In this document: one piece after another, positions 44,563 to 52,807 of the stretch
Position numbering within the stretch: the first letter of the stretch is position 1
Layout: each line of letters starts with the position of its first letter
DNA from: Cytophagales bacterium Ga0077538
Lineage (GTDB): Bacteria; Bacteroidota; Bacteroidia; Cytophagales; Cyclobacteriaceae
Length of the DNA: 55,690 nucleotides
Assembly: GCA_001464155.1 (NCBI GenBank)
Contig: LNEN01000153.1
Coordinates: forward strand, 1 to 55,690
Direction: 5' to 3'
Notes under the pieces: model-generated
The model's database searches: none
The model's input: the letters and a program-made list of their open reading frames with translations, nothing else
Told to the model about the DNA's origin: nothing
Program-made: the position numbers and the translations under genes

Positions 44563-45726
44563 ATGAAAAAGAAAATACTAGTAGCATTTAGCGGAGGGCT
44601 GGACACCTCCTACTGTGTAAAATACCTGAGCGAGGATAAAGGCTATGAAGTACATACCCTTACCGTCAACACAGGCGGCTTCGATGAACAACAACTCGTG
44701 GAAATTGAAGATCGAGCAAAGAGCCTGGGAGTAGCCTCTCACACAGCGGTTGACGAAACTAAAACGTACTACGATACTGTCATTCGTTTTCTTATCTACG
44801 GCAATATCTTAAAAAACAACACCTATCCTCTCAGCGTAAGTGCCGAACGCATGTCGCAAGCATTGGCCAGTACCGGAGCAGGAAATGATCAAGTCCGATT
44901 CGACATGGTTCTGAATGTACTCGCCCCAGGTGTTGAAATCATCACCCCCATTCGTGATTTGAAACTTTCGCGAGAAGAAGAAATCAACTACCTGAAGTCA
45001 AAGGGAGTAAACATGAATTTTGAAAAAGCCATGTACTCTATTAACAAAGGACTATGGGGCACTTCTGTAGGAGGAAAAGAAACGCTGAGCTCTTTGGGTA
45101 TGCTACCAGAAGAAGCCTGGCCCACACCCGTGAGTAAAACAGGCTGCGAAACAATCACACTTCATTTTGAAAAAGGTGAATTGAACAAAATCAATGACAA
45201 AGCATTTACCCATCCTACTGAAGCTATCCACTACTTACAAGCGCTCGCGGGCCCTTATGGAATTGGAAGAGACATTCATGTGGGAGATACCATTATTGGT
45301 ATCAAAGGACGGGTTGGTTTTGAAGCAGCTGCACCAATGCTGATCATTAAAGCGCATCACGCGTTAGAAAAACATGTACTTACCAAATGGCAACTGAGTT
45401 GGAAAGAGCAGCTAGCCCAATTTTATGGAAACTGGTTGCATGAAGGTCAGTATGGCGATCCTGTTATGCGCGACATCGAAGCATACTTAGCAAATACACA
45501 AAAGCATGTGACGGGTACTGTACACCTGGAACTTCACCCCTATCGCTTTATCGTTCTGGGGGTTAACACACCCTATGATTTAATGTCCTCCGAGTTCGGT
45601 AAGTACGGAGAAATGAATCTGGGTTGGACAGGAGATGATGTAAAAGGATTTACAAAGATTTTTGGCAACCAAACAGCCATCTATCATCAGGTAAAAAATG
45701 ACGTAGAACATGGCACAGAAAATTAA
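44563..45726 (+). CDS. argG: Argininosuccinate synthase, with an apparent internal deletion
   Basis: 387 residues from the ATG at 44563. The PP-loop AFSGGLDTS, TYPLSVSAERM, GAGNDQVRFD, SINKGLWGTSVGGKE and GIGRDIHVGDTIIGIKGRVGFEAAAPM identify ArgG, which joins citrulline and aspartate with ATP. However, relatives have about 16 residues (IVxYAKxxGAxxIAHG) between ERxxQAxA and STGAGNDQ. Here LA (to 44868) is followed directly by STG (from 44869), an in-frame loss of about 48 nt. The lost block includes a helix and strand of the nucleotide-binding domain and the conserved A-H-G, so as read the enzyme should not work. The stop overlaps argC by 17 bp. Confidence 0.93.
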   Translation: MKKKILVAFSGGLDTSYCVKYLSEDKGYEVHTLTVNTGGFDEQQLVEIEDRAKSLGVASHTAVDETKTYYDTVIRFLIYGNILKNNTYPLSVSAERMSQALASTGAGNDQVRFDMVLNVLAPGVEIITPIRDLKLSREEEINYLKSKGVNMNFEKAMYSINKGLWGTSVGGKETLSSLGMLPEEAWPTPVSKTGCETITLHFEKGELNKINDKAFTHPTEAIHYLQALAGPYGIGRDIHVGDTIIGIKGRVGFEAAAPMLIIKAHHALEKHVLTKWQLSWKEQLAQFYGNWLHEGQYGDPVMRDIEAYLANTQKHVTGTVHLELHPYRFIVLGVNTPYDLMSSEFGKYGEMNLGWTGDDVKGFTKIFGNQTAIYHQVKNDVEHGTEN

Positions 45727-46684
45727 AGTCGGAATTATTGGGGGAGCTGGGTACACTGGTGGCGAAACGCTTCGCTTGCTGTTAAATCATTCCGGAGTAG
45801 AGTTACTTTTTGTGCATAGTAGAAGCAATGCTGGTAAACCTTTGCATGTACTTCACAACGACCTTCTGGGAGAAACAACTTTACACTTCACTGATGCCGT
45901 GCAGGAGGCAGATGTTCTTTTTTTATGCTTAGGTCATGGAGAAAGTAAGAAATTTCTTCAAGAGAACACTATACCCCAAAACACTAAACTCATCGATCTC
46001 AGTCAGGATTTCAGATTGGGAGAGACGTATGAAGATGTTGCTTTTGTTTATGGTTTACCTGAACTAAACAGAGAAGAGATAAAAAAAGCAAGAGCGATCG
46101 CTAACCCCGGCTGTTTTGCTACGGCCATTCAGTTGGGATTGCTTCCCCTTGCTAAGGCCGGAACGCTTGGGGAAGTATTTACCACTGGCATTACAGGTTC
46201 TACGGGAGCCGGACAAAAACTACAGGACACAACACATTTTTCGTGGAGAGCCAACAACATCTCTGCATACAAAACACTGAGTCACCAACATTTGAGTGAG
46301 ATCAAACAATCGCTAAGACAACTCCAGCACCAATTTGACAAGGCAATCAACTTCATTCCCTGGAGAGGTGATTTTACCCGTGGCATCTTTGTAAGCTCTT
46401 GCCTTTCGAGTGCGTTATCACTTGAAGAGATCGTTAACTTATACAAGGACTATTATCAGGATCATCCATTTACACAGGTGTCAGACACAGCAATTCATTT
46501 GAAGCAGGTGATCAACACAAATAAATGTTTTCTTCACATCGAAAAAGAAGGAGACAACGTAGTGATTCACACTGCCATCGACAATCTGTTAAAAGGAGCC
46601 GTGGGGCAAGCCGTCCAAAATATGAATTTACTTTTTGGGTTAGATGAAAAGACAGGCCTACAGTTAAAATCCATAACCTTCTGA
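45710..46684 (+). CDS. argC: N-acyl-gamma-glutamyl-phosphate reductase
   Basis: 324 residues. The NADPH-binding start VGIIGGAGYTGGETLRLL, the catalytic Cys in IANPGCFATAIQLGLLPL, the GSTGAGQK loop and the catalytic His in SHQHLSEI are present. It reduces the acyl-glutamyl phosphate to the semialdehyde, step three of arginine synthesis. It overlaps argG by 17 bp and is followed by proC after 5 bp; length is normal. Confidence 0.95.
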   Translation: MAQKIKVGIIGGAGYTGGETLRLLLNHSGVELLFVHSRSNAGKPLHVLHNDLLGETTLHFTDAVQEADVLFLCLGHGESKKFLQENTIPQNTKLIDLSQDFRLGETYEDVAFVYGLPELNREEIKKARAIANPGCFATAIQLGLLPLAKAGTLGEVFTTGITGSTGAGQKLQDTTHFSWRANNISAYKTLSHQHLSEIKQSLRQLQHQFDKAINFIPWRGDFTRGIFVSSCLSSALSLEEIVNLYKDYYQDHPFTQVSDTAIHLKQVINTNKCFLHIEKEGDNVVIHTAIDNLLKGAVGQAVQNMNLLFGLDEKTGLQLKSITF

Positions 46685-46689
46685 TACTT

Positions 46690-47454
46690 ATGAAAACTAA
46701 CATCGCCATTATTGGAAGCGGGAACTTAGGAATTGCCATTGCTAAGGGGCTGGTGAATTCTCAACTGGTACCGGATGCTGCACAAGGACTTGGTGTACGC
46801 ATAAGCATCCATAATAAAGAAGCCGTTGCGATTTCTGACATTATTATTCTTTGTGTACAACCCAAGCAACTGGAAGAAGTTCTAACAGAAATAAAGCCTC
46901 TGTTACAGGAAGAAAAGCATTTGCTCGTTTCAACCATTACTGGCATTAGCATCGATGAAATCAGTGCTCAGCTAGACAACAAGAAAATACCCATTGTTCG
47001 TGCCGTGCCAAATACTGCCATTGCCATCGGCACCTCGATGACGTGTCTTTGTCATAAGCATGCCAACGAAGCACAAGTAGCCAGCATTGTTAGGTTGTTT
47101 AACTGCTTAGGAGAAACGCTCTTGATAGAAGAGCGTTTGATGAAAGCTGCTACAGTATTAGCTGCCAGTGGAATTGCCTTCTTTATGCGATACCTGCGAG
47201 CCGCTACGCAAGCAGGAATTCAACTTGGTTTTGATGCCAAGGAAGCACAGCACATTGCCGTACAAACGGCAAAAGGTGCTGCCTTGCTTTTACAAACTTC
47301 CGATTCACATCCAGAATCTGAGATTGATAAAGTGACTACACCGGAGGGTTGCACCATTGCCGGACTCAATGAAATGGAACATCAAGGGTTAAGCTCTGCT
47401 CTTATTAAGGGTATACTTACCTCTTTCGAAAAAATAAACTCCATACGGAAATGA
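46690..47454 (+). CDS. proC: Pyrroline-5-carboxylate reductase, with an apparent internal deletion
   Basis: 254 residues, about 16 fewer than usual. The N-terminal Rossmann GSGNLGIAIAKGLVNS, LCVQPKQLEEVL, STITGISIDEIS, VRAVPNTAIAIGTSMT and the C-terminal VTTPEGCTIAGLNEMEHQG (the ProC signature) are all there. Between AKGLVNSQLVP and GVRISIHNKEAV only a few residues remain; homologues have ~36 residues between GL and NKEAV against 20 here. The absent part is the second Rossmann strand (LxxTRR type), which binds the NADPH phosphate. The loss is in frame (about 48 nt, near 46773). It makes proline from P5C; its place in the arg operon links both glutamate-derived pathways. It overlaps argD by 4 bp. 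Confidence 0.92.
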   Translation: MKTNIAIIGSGNLGIAIAKGLVNSQLVPDAAQGLGVRISIHNKEAVAISDIIILCVQPKQLEEVLTEIKPLLQEEKHLLVSTITGISIDEISAQLDNKKIPIVRAVPNTAIAIGTSMTCLCHKHANEAQVASIVRLFNCLGETLLIEERLMKAATVLAASGIAFFMRYLRAATQAGIQLGFDAKEAQHIAVQTAKGAALLLQTSDSHPESEIDKVTTPEGCTIAGLNEMEHQGLSSALIKGILTSFEKINSIRK

Positions 47455-48572
47455 AGCTGTTTGATGTGTATTCCCTTTTCAACATTAATCCTGTTAGAGC
47501 CGAGGGCTCCTGGCTATGGGATGAGGCGGGTAAGAAATATTTAGATCTATACGGTGGTCACGCAGTTATCTCTATCGGCCATTCACATCCACACTATGTG
47601 CAGGCACTCACCGAGCAGCTTGGCAGAATTGCATTTTACTCGAACAGTGTCCAGAATACGTTACAGGAAAAATTTGCTGAGAAGCTAGGGCAGATTTCCA
47701 ATTACCCCGATTATCAACTATTTCTGTGTAACTCAGGAGCAGAAGCAAATGAAAATGCATTAAAGCTTGCTTCTTTCGTAACCGGACGAAAAAAAATAAT
47801 TGCTTTTAAAAATGCCTTTCATGGAAGAACTTCAGGCGCAGTAGCCGCTACGGATAATTCAAAAATTGTAGCTCCTTTCAATGCTTCTCATGAAATAGTG
47901 TTTGTTCCGCTGAACGATGAGTCCGCTTTCCTGGCTGCCTTAGATTCTTCAATAGCCGCTGTCATCATTGAAGGTATTCAGGGTGTAGGGGGTATACAAC
48001 TACCCAGCGAACCCTTTCTACAACTACTCGAAAAAAAGTGCAAGGAGAATGGCTCTCTGCTTATACTTGATGAAATTCAAAGCGGTTATGGAAGAACTGG
48101 TAAATTCTTTGCACATCAATTTGCCAACATTCGCCCTGATCTCATCACCACCGCCAAGGGAATGGGTAATGGTTTCCCAATTGGCGGAGTACTGATTCAT
48201 CCTACTATAAAACCATGGTCTGGCATGTTGGGTACCACCTTTGGAGGAAACTACCTAGCCTGTGCAGCAGGCCTTGCTGTACTGGAAGTAATCGAAAGGG
48301 AGCATCTCTTGAGCAACGCAACAGAAGTAGGAAACTACTTGTTGGCTTCCTTAAGAAACTTCTCAACGCTATCTTCCAAACGCGGTAAAGGGCTCATGAT
48401 CGGCATTGACCTCCCTGAAGATAAAAAGAGTGTTCGTACGAATTTACTTTTCGAGCACGCCATCTTCACCGGTGAAGCCAAACCGAGCACCATTCGCCTA
48501 TTACCTTCTTTGGCATTAACTAAATCAGAGGCTAGTATTTTTCTATCTGCTTTACAACTAGAGTTATCATGA
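47451..48572 (+). CDS. argD: N-acyl-ornithine aminotransferase (class III, PLP)
   Basis: 373 residues. PLP enzyme marks: the LFLCNSGAEANENALKLA loop, FHGRTSGAVAATDN, the LLILDEIQSGYGRTGKFFAHQ motif (Asp binds the pyridine N) and the Schiff-base Lys in ITTAKGMGNGFPIGGV; then GTTFGGNYLACAAGLAVLE. It converts the acyl-glutamate semialdehyde to acyl-ornithine. It overlaps proC and argF' by 4 bp each (ATGA), so the genes are translationally coupled. It is complete. Confidence 0.95.
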   Translation: MKLFDVYSLFNINPVRAEGSWLWDEAGKKYLDLYGGHAVISIGHSHPHYVQALTEQLGRIAFYSNSVQNTLQEKFAEKLGQISNYPDYQLFLCNSGAEANENALKLASFVTGRKKIIAFKNAFHGRTSGAVAATDNSKIVAPFNASHEIVFVPLNDESAFLAALDSSIAAVIIEGIQGVGGIQLPSEPFLQLLEKKCKENGSLLILDEIQSGYGRTGKFFAHQFANIRPDLITTAKGMGNGFPIGGVLIHPTIKPWSGMLGTTFGGNYLACAAGLAVLEVIEREHLLSNATEVGNYLLASLRNFSTLSSKRGKGLMIGIDLPEDKKSVRTNLLFEHAIFTGEAKPSTIRLLPSLALTKSEASIFLSALQLELS

Positions 48573-49525
48573 AGAATTTTATATCTGTACGGGATGTCCA
48601 CAACATCGATGATTTGATTCAGAAAGCCTTGGCTTTCAAAGCGAATCCACAGCTTAGCGCTTCACTAGGAGTGGGCAAACGCATGGGTTTGCTATTCTTA
48701 AATCCCAGCATGCGTACACGATTAAGTACACAAATCGCAGCGGAAAATCTGGGGATGAAAGCAGTGGTCTTTAACGTGGGTCAAGATGGCTGGTCATTGG
48801 AGTTTATGGAGGGTGCTGTGATGAATGGCAATACTGTAGAACATGTGAAAGAAGCAGCTCCGATTCTTGGGCAATATTTTGATGTATTAGGCATACGCAC
48901 CTTTCCATCACTTCAAAACAAAGAAGCAGATTATAGCGAGACCTATATCCATCAGTTTATAAAGTATGCAGGCATTCCAATTGTCAGTTTAGAAAGTGCT
49001 ACGCTCCATCCCTTACAAAGCTTAACTGATATCATCACCATACAAGAAACTTTTAAGGAAAAAAGAAAACCTAAAATTGTACTCTCCTGGGCTCCGCATG
49101 TAAAGGCTTTACCGCAATGCGTAGCGAATAGTTTTGCCCAATGGGTAAATGCATGGGGTGAAGTAAACTTTGTTATTACACACCCAAAGAACTATGAATT
49201 GGATGCACAATTCACCCAAGGTGCTACCATCCTCCACGATCAGAGCGAAGCACTGCAGGGAGCTGACTATGTCTATGTAAAAAACTGGAGTGCGTACACA
49301 GAGTATGGCAAAGTAATGTGTACCGATCCGAATTGGATGCTGACTAATAAGAAACTAGCCATTACAAACAAGGCGCGTGTAATGCATTGCCTGCCCGTTC
49401 GAAGAAACGTGGAATTAAGTGATGAAGTACTGGACTCTCCCGCAAGTTTAGTAACGCAACAAGCGGGCAATCGCGTTTGGGCAGCACAGGCGGTGCTCAG
49501 CGAAATACTTCCATCAACTTACTAA
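48569..49525 (+). CDS. argF': N-succinylornithine carbamoyltransferase (ArgF')
   Basis: 318 residues. The carbamoyl-phosphate motif reads FLNPSMRTRLSTQ rather than the STRTR of ordinary OTC, the mark of the acyl-ornithine transcarbamylase group; HPLQSLTDIITI and MHCLPVRRNVELSDEV complete the site. The residue that sets acyl preference (Glu in Xanthomonas N-acetylornithine enzymes, Pro in the Bacteroides N-succinyl enzyme) is Val here (NGNTVEHVKEA). Published swaps of that Glu to small or hydrophobic residues, Val among them, gave succinylornithine activity, so N-succinylornithine is the predicted substrate. It produces N-succinylcitrulline. Confidence 0.93.
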   Translation: MKNFISVRDVHNIDDLIQKALAFKANPQLSASLGVGKRMGLLFLNPSMRTRLSTQIAAENLGMKAVVFNVGQDGWSLEFMEGAVMNGNTVEHVKEAAPILGQYFDVLGIRTFPSLQNKEADYSETYIHQFIKYAGIPIVSLESATLHPLQSLTDIITIQETFKEKRKPKIVLSWAPHVKALPQCVANSFAQWVNAWGEVNFVITHPKNYELDAQFTQGATILHDQSEALQGADYVYVKNWSAYTEYGKVMCTDPNWMLTNKKLAITNKARVMHCLPVRRNVELSDEVLDSPASLVTQQAGNRVWAAQAVLSEILPSTY

Positions 49526-49545
49526 CTAAGAGAAAGAGCATATAC

Positions 49546-50337
49546 ATGAATAAACTATTCATCATAAAAATCGGGGGTAACATTCTGGATGATCCTGCAC
49601 AACTAAAGAGCTTCCTCCACGATTTTGCTGCCATCCGGGAACCCAAAATACTGGTACACGGCGGTGGGAAAATTGCTACTGAACTAGGCAATAAGCTGGG
49701 TATTGAGTCCAAGTATGTAAACGGCCGGAGAATTACCGATGAACAGACAATTGATCTTGTAACCATGGTCTATGGGGGATTGGTGAACCGCAAACTTGTG
49801 GCTTCCTTGCAACAACATCATTGCAATGCTTTCGGTATTACAGGTGCAGATGGTAACATGTTGAAAGCCAGCAAGCGCCCTGTGAAAGATATTGATTATG
49901 GCTATGTGGGTGACATTACTGCTGACAGCGTGAATACTTCTTTGCTGTATTTCTTATTGAAACAAAATACCGTTCCTGTTTTTGCTCCGCTTACCTATGC
50001 TAATGGCATAATGCTCAACACCAATGCCGATACCATCGCTTCGGTACTAGCTACTGCCCTTAGTAAACATTTCGACATCCGTCTGATTTACTGTTTTGAA
50101 AAGAAAGGAGTGTTAATGAATGTAAACGATGCTAATTCCGTGATTCGTCACCTAACCCAAAAAAAATATACTGAATTGCTCACACAAGGAATCTTGACCG
50201 ATGGTATCCTGCCCAAATTAGAAAGTGCTTATGCTGCCCTCGGAACAGGTGTAAAAGAAATTCTGATTGGCGAAGCTGCTGACCTGTTGAAAAACATAGG
50301 ACAGGAAACAGAAGGAACCTTGCTCACCCTTACATAA
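49546..50337 (+). CDS. argB: N-acyl-glutamate kinase
   Basis: 263 residues from the ATG at 49546 (MNKLFIIKIGGNILDD); the frame is open upstream into argF', but that start is not plausible. Amino-acid kinase motifs: IKIGGN, KILVHGGGKIATELG, GITGADGNMLKA and LNTNADTIASVLA, with the final ILPKLESAYAALGTGVKEILIG. It phosphorylates N-acyl-glutamate. Downstream argE starts after 5 bp. Confidence 0.95.
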   Translation: MNKLFIIKIGGNILDDPAQLKSFLHDFAAIREPKILVHGGGKIATELGNKLGIESKYVNGRRITDEQTIDLVTMVYGGLVNRKLVASLQQHHCNAFGITGADGNMLKASKRPVKDIDYGYVGDITADSVNTSLLYFLLKQNTVPVFAPLTYANGIMLNTNADTIASVLATALSKHFDIRLIYCFEKKGVLMNVNDANSVIRHLTQKKYTELLTQGILTDGILPKLESAYAALGTGVKEILIGEAADLLKNIGQETEGTLLTLT

Positions 50338-50342
50338 CAAAA

Positions 50343-51407
50343 ATGCAAAACAAGGAACTTTCGGCACTCGCCATCCAATTACTGCAACAACTCATCCGCA
50401 CGCCTTCTTTTAGTAAGGAAGAAGCAGGTACGGCCACCATTCTGGAAAATTTTTTCTCAGAACACCAAATTCCTTCGCAACGATTGGGCAACAATGTCTG
50501 GGCTAGCAATCTCTATTTCAATCCTGCTAAACCAACGATTCTACTCAACTCCCATCACGATACCGTTCGTCCCAACACTCATTACACCCGCGATCCTTTT
50601 GCTGCTGAAATTATTGGTGACAAACTGTTTGGCCTGGGCAGCAATGATGCCGGTGGGCCTTTGGTCTCTTTGATTGCTACCTTCCTCCATTTCTATAAGA
50701 TGGAGAATCTGGCCTACAATGTTGTATTAGCAGCAACCGCTGAAGAAGAAATCTCTGGCACAGGAGGCATTGAAAGCATTTGGTCGCAATTACCAACCAT
50801 TGACGTGGCCGTTGTTGGTGAGCCTACACTGTGTCAAGTCGCCACAGCTGAAAAGGGATTGATGGTGTTAGATTGTGTTGCCGAAGGAAAAGCAGGGCAT
50901 GCCGCACGCGAAGAGGGAGTCAACGCGATATACGAAGCCATAAAAGACATTCAATGGTTTCAATCCTATCAATTTCCAAAAGTATCTACTACTCTTGGGC
51001 CAATCAAAATGAGTGTGACTATTATCAATGCCGGGAAACAGCATAACGTAGTGCCGGCTGAATGTCACTATACAGTAGATGTACGTGTAACCGATGCGTA
51101 TACACTGGAGGAAATATTGGAAATCATACAACAACATGTAAAAAGTAAGATTACACCTCGCTCGATGCGCTTACGCCCTTCTGGTATTCCAGAAAATCAT
51201 CCCTTGGTAATGGCTGCTAAAAAGCTAGACATGGTGTGTTACGGCTCTCCTACTACTTCAGACCAAGCCTTGATTCCCACTCCTTCCATCAAGATGGGAC
51301 CGGGTGATTCCGCTCGCTCTCATTCAGCAGACGAATTCATTTATGTGAATGAAATCAGCCAAGGCATCAACACCTACATTCAATTACTAAACGAAATTGT
51401 TTTATGA
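50343..51407 (+). CDS. argE: M20 family N-acyl-citrulline/ornithine deacylase
   Basis: 354 residues of the M20 metallopeptidase family. Zinc ligands: His in LLNSHHDTVRP, Asp in LGSNDAGGPL, Glu-Glu in ATAEEEISGTGG, and the late His in ARSHSADEFI. The dimerisation lid domain (residues ~170-280) contains GKAGHAAREEGVNAIYEA. In this succinyl-type cluster it probably removes the succinyl group from N-succinylcitrulline. It overlaps argH by 4 bp. Confidence 0.93.
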   Translation: MQNKELSALAIQLLQQLIRTPSFSKEEAGTATILENFFSEHQIPSQRLGNNVWASNLYFNPAKPTILLNSHHDTVRPNTHYTRDPFAAEIIGDKLFGLGSNDAGGPLVSLIATFLHFYKMENLAYNVVLAATAEEEISGTGGIESIWSQLPTIDVAVVGEPTLCQVATAEKGLMVLDCVAEGKAGHAAREEGVNAIYEAIKDIQWFQSYQFPKVSTTLGPIKMSVTIINAGKQHNVVPAECHYTVDVRVTDAYTLEEILEIIQQHVKSKITPRSMRLRPSGIPENHPLVMAAKKLDMVCYGSPTTSDQALIPTPSIKMGPGDSARSHSADEFIYVNEISQGINTYIQLLNEIVL

Positions 51408-52735
51408 AACTCTGGCAAAAAGAGAAGGCTTCGCTACAGTCCGTTGAAAAATTCACCATTGGTAAGGATGCCGAAATGGATATGTTTCTTGCACCTTTCG
51501 ATGTGCTCGGATCAATGGCTCATTGCACGATGTTGGAGTCCATTGGTCTTCTCACGAAGGAAGAACTAAAAATAATCCTTACTGAGTTGAAAGCGATTTA
51601 TAAACAAATTCAAGCAGGAGATTTTGAAGTAGAGGAAGGAGTTGAGGACATTCATTCACAAATTGAAAATCTTCTTACTAAAAAGTTGGGTAATGTCGGC
51701 AAGAAAATACACAGCGGTCGCTCCCGAAATGACCAAGTGATGGTGGACATTAAACTTTATCTGCGCTATGAGATTGAGCAAATCGTTCGAGAGATAGAAC
51801 TACTCTTCCAACTCCTGCTTTCGCAAAGTGAAAAACACAAAATACACCTTCTTCCCGGGTATACACACCTGCAATTGGCTATGCCTTCTTCCTTCGGACT
51901 TTGGTTTGGTGCTTATGCTGAGAGTCTTATCGATGATGTAATCAGCCTTCAGGGAGCGTATCGAATTTCAAACAAAAATCCATTGGGCTCGGGTGCTGGT
52001 TATGGATCTTCCTTTCCTCTCAACCGACAATTCACGACAGAACTCTTAGGTTTTGAGTCTTTGAATTACAATGTTGTGTATGCTCAAATGGGAAGAGGGA
52101 AGACAGAACGCATAGTTGCTTCCGCGATCAGCAATGTTGCTACAACGCTTAGTAAACTCTCCATGGATGCTTGCTTGTTCATGAACCAGAATTTTGGATT
52201 CATCTCCTTCCCAGATGAACTTACCACGGGCTCCAGCATTATGCCGCACAAAAAAAATCCCGATGTATTTGAAGTAGTGCGGTCCCGTTGCAACCAACTG
52301 GCTGCTTTGCCCAATACCATCACACTCATGACTGGCAATTTGCCCTCTGGCTATCATCGCGATTTGCAGTTGATCAAAGAAGTACTTTTCCCAGCTATTC
52401 AAGATCTGAAAGAATGTCTGCGCATGATGCACCTCATGCTGTCGAACATTTCAGTAAAAGAAAGTATCCTGAAAGATGAAAAATACACCTTTTTGTTTAG
52501 CGTAGAAGAAGTTAATAAGCGAGTTCTGTCCGGAACTCCTTTTCGGGATGCGTATAAACAAGTAGGAAGAGAAATTGAGCAGGGAATGTTTACACCTTCT
52601 ACTGACATTCATCACACACATGAAGGAAGCATTGGTAACCTCTGCAACGATCAACTCAAGGTTCAGATGGAAAAAGAAATAGCAGTCTTTCACTTCGAAA
52701 AAGCAAATGCTGCTATGGATAAACTTTTGATCTGA
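51404..52735 (+). CDS. argH: Argininosuccinate lyase
   Basis: 443 residues of the fumarase/aspartase superfamily. SGRSRNDQVMVDI, the HLQLAMPSSFGLWFGAYAE stretch with the catalytic-site His, NPLGSGAGYGSSFPL and the signature TGSSIMPHKKNPDVFEVVR with the catalytic Ser are intact. It splits argininosuccinate into arginine and fumarate, the last step. It is the final gene of the operon. Only 72 bp separate it from the convergent TonB receptor, with no clear terminator. Confidence 0.95.
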   Translation: MKLWQKEKASLQSVEKFTIGKDAEMDMFLAPFDVLGSMAHCTMLESIGLLTKEELKIILTELKAIYKQIQAGDFEVEEGVEDIHSQIENLLTKKLGNVGKKIHSGRSRNDQVMVDIKLYLRYEIEQIVREIELLFQLLLSQSEKHKIHLLPGYTHLQLAMPSSFGLWFGAYAESLIDDVISLQGAYRISNKNPLGSGAGYGSSFPLNRQFTTELLGFESLNYNVVYAQMGRGKTERIVASAISNVATTLSKLSMDACLFMNQNFGFISFPDELTTGSSIMPHKKNPDVFEVVRSRCNQLAALPNTITLMTGNLPSGYHRDLQLIKEVLFPAIQDLKECLRMMHLMLSNISVKESILKDEKYTFLFSVEEVNKRVLSGTPFRDAYKQVGREIEQGMFTPSTDIHHTHEGSIGNLCNDQLKVQMEKEIAVFHFEKANAAMDKLLI

Positions 52736-52807
52736 AAAAGGCTTTTTGTACTGTAAAATTTAGTGCACCAAAGTCTTACATGTAAAATCTCAGCAGAGGT
52801 TATACGC

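Noticed and set aside
24690-46780. Palindromic hexamers at some deletion junctions (AATATT in ftsK, TGGCCA in argG, GGTACC in proC)
   Set aside because: Short palindromes are common by chance, exact end points are uncertain by a few bases, and the cold-shock junction has none.
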